Shown here one piece after another: positions 32,292 to 34,207 of a DNA stretch of 34,207 bases. The position numbers and the translations under genes are program-made. This stretch comes from an uncultured Thermomicrobiales bacterium (GTDB lineage Bacteria; Chloroflexota; Chloroflexia; Thermomicrobiales; UBA6265), in assembly GCA_902806355.1 (NCBI GenBank), contig CADCWI010000036.1:1-34207 (forward strand). The letters run 5' to 3'. The notes beneath the pieces were generated by a model. It was given only the letters and a program-made list of their open reading frames with translations, ran no database searches and was not told the origin of the DNA. Position 1 is the first letter of the stretch. Each line of letters starts with the position of its first letter.

Positions 32292-33638
32292 CTACGAGAC
32301 CCAATACCATTGTGCGAACTGCATGGTCAGGACGATCAGCAGCAGGGATGAGACGACCGCCAGCGGTACGCCCAGCCGGCGATCCTTGACCAGCAGTGCA
32401 ACCACCACGAAGAGGGGGAAGAGCGGCAACACGAACCGGGGCATGCTCATCAGCGGATTGACGGAGCTCGGTGTCAGGAGCGGCACGATCAGGGGCGGGA
32501 TCACGAACGCGCTGAAATACAGAGGCAGCTTCCTGAGCCCGATCAGGACGAGGGCAATTGCCAGCACGGTGACGACGAGCTCAAGGACGTGACTCTCTCC
32601 AACCCGGTACCGGAACCGAGAAGAGGTAATGAAGGTCCAGTTAGGATTGTCGAGCGCCTGACCGATCCATCCCCAATCGATCGGTCTCACGTCGAACTGC
32701 CGCGTTGTGCCAAACGAGCGTACATCGGCCGTGCAGCCCTGGAGCAGGCAATCGAAGGTCCGCCAGGGTGTCGCCGAGAAGCGGTTCCATTGCCACTGCT
32801 GGTCGGCCCAGTCGAAGAAGTCGAGTTCTTGCGAACGCAGGAACCACCCAAACACGACCGGCCCCAGCGCTGGCAAGACAGCGGGTAGGGCTTGCGGAAA
32901 CCAGTGCCGGGGATTCCACCCGTGCTGCTGAATGAACAAGACCGCAAACGGTGCCAGGAGCATCAGGCCCGCCGAGCGGGTCAGGGCGGCGAAGAAACCC
33001 ACGATTCCCGCGAGCAGCCAATCACCCTTGCGGGCGGCGAACAGAGCGGAGGCGGCAAGGAACAGGAAGAGCGACTCGGTGTAGATAGCGGTGAAGAAGA
33101 ATGCGGTCGGGAAAAGGGCGAGGGCCCAGAGCGTTCGCCGCGCGACCGGCTCGCTGAAATCCAGGCTGACCAGGCGGTAGATGACGATCAGTGCGCCGAG
33201 GAAGGCGACGTTCGAGATGAGGTACCCAACGGTCTGCACGGACCAGCCGGTGACCGCGGAGCCGAGCTCCATCAGCCACGGGTACAGCGGCCAGAACGCG
33301 GCATTGGCCGTGTGGTTGGGGTCGTAGCCATCAACCGCAACCCAGCGGTACCACGTGCCGTCCCAATGGCGGAACGGCTCGACGATCCAGTTGGCGTATC
33401 CATCGAGCGACCGCAGTGGGGTCTGCCAGGCGCTGGACTCCGGACCAGAGTTTGGAAACGACCTCAGGGTGCCGAACTGGTAGGCGAGCGTCGCGGGAAT
33501 CTGGGTCAGGAGGAAGTGAATGACCCACACGGTGAGCGGAAAGAGGATGCCGGCCTTCGTGGAGGCCACCGAGATGGATCTGCCTCGCTCGCGCGTTCGC
33601 GGCTGGACAGAATCCAGGCGGACGGTATCGCTGCTCAC
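32292..33638 (-). CDS. PIG-V-like mannosyltransferase, integral membrane
   Basis: The 448-aa protein has about ten membrane segments and resembles the bacterial PIG-V (GT76-like, GT-C fold) mannosyltransferases, which use polyprenyl-phosphate mannose outside the membrane. Typical features are FRHWDGTWYRWVAVDGY, where WDG-x-WY carries the probable catalytic aspartate, and FWPLYPWLMELG. FFFTAIYTESLFLFLAAS is the other conserved segment, and MPRFVLPLFPLF lies near the end. The acceptor is unknown. GTG 33638 has AGGAG 9 nt upstream; GTG 33644 two codons earlier is the alternative, with only 3 nt spacing. Confidence 0.85.
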   Translation of the reverse strand: MSSDTVRLDSVQPRTRERGRSISVASTKAGILFPLTVWVIHFLLTQIPATLAYQFGTLRSFPNSGPESSAWQTPLRSLDGYANWIVEPFRHWDGTWYRWVAVDGYDPNHTANAAFWPLYPWLMELGSAVTGWSVQTVGYLISNVAFLGALIVIYRLVSLDFSEPVARRTLWALALFPTAFFFTAIYTESLFLFLAASALFAARKGDWLLAGIVGFFAALTRSAGLMLLAPFAVLFIQQHGWNPRHWFPQALPAVLPALGPVVFGWFLRSQELDFFDWADQQWQWNRFSATPWRTFDCLLQGCTADVRSFGTTRQFDVRPIDWGWIGQALDNPNWTFITSSRFRYRVGESHVLELVVTVLAIALVLIGLRKLPLYFSAFVIPPLIVPLLTPSSVNPLMSMPRFVLPLFPLFVVVALLVKDRRLGVPLAVVSSLLLIVLTMQFAQWYWVS

Positions 33639-33841
33639 AAGCACTCTCTCCTGCTGGGGAACGCGATGTGGGAAGATGCGGGGATTCCGCGCTGGTCGAG
33701 TTCAACGGCACTGGCGATGGACCGGTGACCTCGCCGCTGATGACGCAAGCATAGGGCGCTTCATCGCCTCCTTGCCAGTGAGAAGGCGTCGGGACGATCC
33801 TGGACATCGCGTCGTTCATCGCATTCTAGAGAGGGGTACTG

Positions 33842-34207
33842 ATGGATCTCGGACTTAGGGACAAGGTCGCGATTGTCGCGGCATCAAGCAAGGGATTGGG
33901 CAAGGCGACCGCCATGGCGCTGGCGCGTGAAGGCGCATTGGTAACGATCAACGGTCGTGATGCCGGTCGTCTGGAAGCGACGGCGCGTGAGATTGTGCAG
34001 GAGACCGGTGCTGACGTGTTCCAGGTCGTCAGCGACCTTTCAGACCCCGATACGTCTTCGGCGCTGATCGAAAGTACGGTGCGACAGCGGGGCGGGCTGG
34101 ATATCGTCGTCTGCAATGCGGGCGGTCCGCCGCCCGGGAACTTCGCGGCGTTTCCAGAGGATGGACCGTGGCTGGATGCCGTCAATCTCAACCTGATGAG
34201 CACGTTT
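33842..34207 (+). CDS. short-chain dehydrogenase/reductase, 5' part
   Basis: The ORF runs off the window end, with 122 codons present. ATG 33842 follows GAGAGGGG at 5 nt. The Rossmann fold shows VAIVAASKGLGKATAMALAR (the T-G-x3-G-x-G motif in the variant form A-A-S-K-G-L-G-K), then INGRDAGRLEATA and VVCNAGGPPPGNF with the NAG motif. The variant with NAGGPPPG occurs in SDR enzymes annotated as 3-oxoacyl-ACP reductase-like. The catalytic Ser-Tyr-Lys part lies outside the window. Confidence 0.9.
   Translation, partial: MDLGLRDKVAIVAASSKGLGKATAMALAREGALVTINGRDAGRLEATAREIVQETGADVFQVVSDLSDPDTSSALIESTVRQRGGLDIVVCNAGGPPPGNFAAFPEDGPWLDAVNLNLMSTF

Overview
The window is GC-rich bacterial DNA with mostly Shine-Dalgarno-led genes. 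It most resembles a chromosome of a Thermomicrobia/Sphaerobacter-type member of Chloroflexota. This is inferred from the gene repertoire (a bacterial PIG-V-like mannosyltransferase, a 7Fe ferredoxin, several ParA/ParB genes, secreted and membrane proteins of unknown function) and the style of the intergenic repeats; no rRNA or other marker is present to confirm it. Housekeeping genes (proC, guaB, pyrF) argue for a chromosome rather than a plasmid.

Layout. 0-6 kb: the 3' end of an unrecognised gene, a sulfatase, a cluster of palindromic repeats, a YyaL/DUF255 thioredoxin-domain protein divergent from proC, and a SIS-domain protein. 6-11.3 kb (minus strand): an apparent operon running from an ECF sigma factor with a cysteine-rich C-terminal extension, through two ABC-exporter half-transporters (TGATG-coupled), to the SIS protein. 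The first half-transporter carries a large palindromic repeat and a short tandem repeat inside its reading frame. 11.3-15.2 kb: a nested palindromic element, an aldo/keto reductase, an HtrA-type secreted protease, two small ORFs (60 and 38 aa) with a strong terminator, and a secreted protein of unknown function.

15.3-18.3 kb (minus strand): a parA-parB pair overlapping by 8 bp, a 103-aa protein with a near-perfect SD, and a compact transcription unit that can be read completely from sequence (promoter, leader, near-perfect SD, 27-codon ORF, terminator). 18.3-23 kb (minus strand): a second ParA (Soj type), guaB and a PAP2-family membrane protein that look like one operon, then pyrF upstream with its own promoter region.

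23.4-29.5 kb (plus strand): a threonine/serine dehydratase overlapping a 724-aa TPR protein by 4 bp, then a 796-aa protein that looks like a degenerate PP2C phosphatase domain joined through one membrane segment to a beta-propeller-like outer domain. 29.5-34.2 kb: a 7Fe ferredoxin, a small acidic protein, a ThDP-dependent enzyme of the acetolactate synthase type, a PIG-V-like mannosyltransferase, and the 5' part of a short-chain dehydrogenase cut by the window edge.

The most interesting items are the ECF-sigma/zinc-ribbon plus ABC-exporter operon, the pseudophosphatase-propeller protein beside the TPR protein, the mini transcription unit at 18.0-18.3 kb, and the in-frame capture of an intergenic-type repeat by an ABC transporter gene. 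All coordinates and motifs were read by eye, and functional calls rest on family motifs without database searches.
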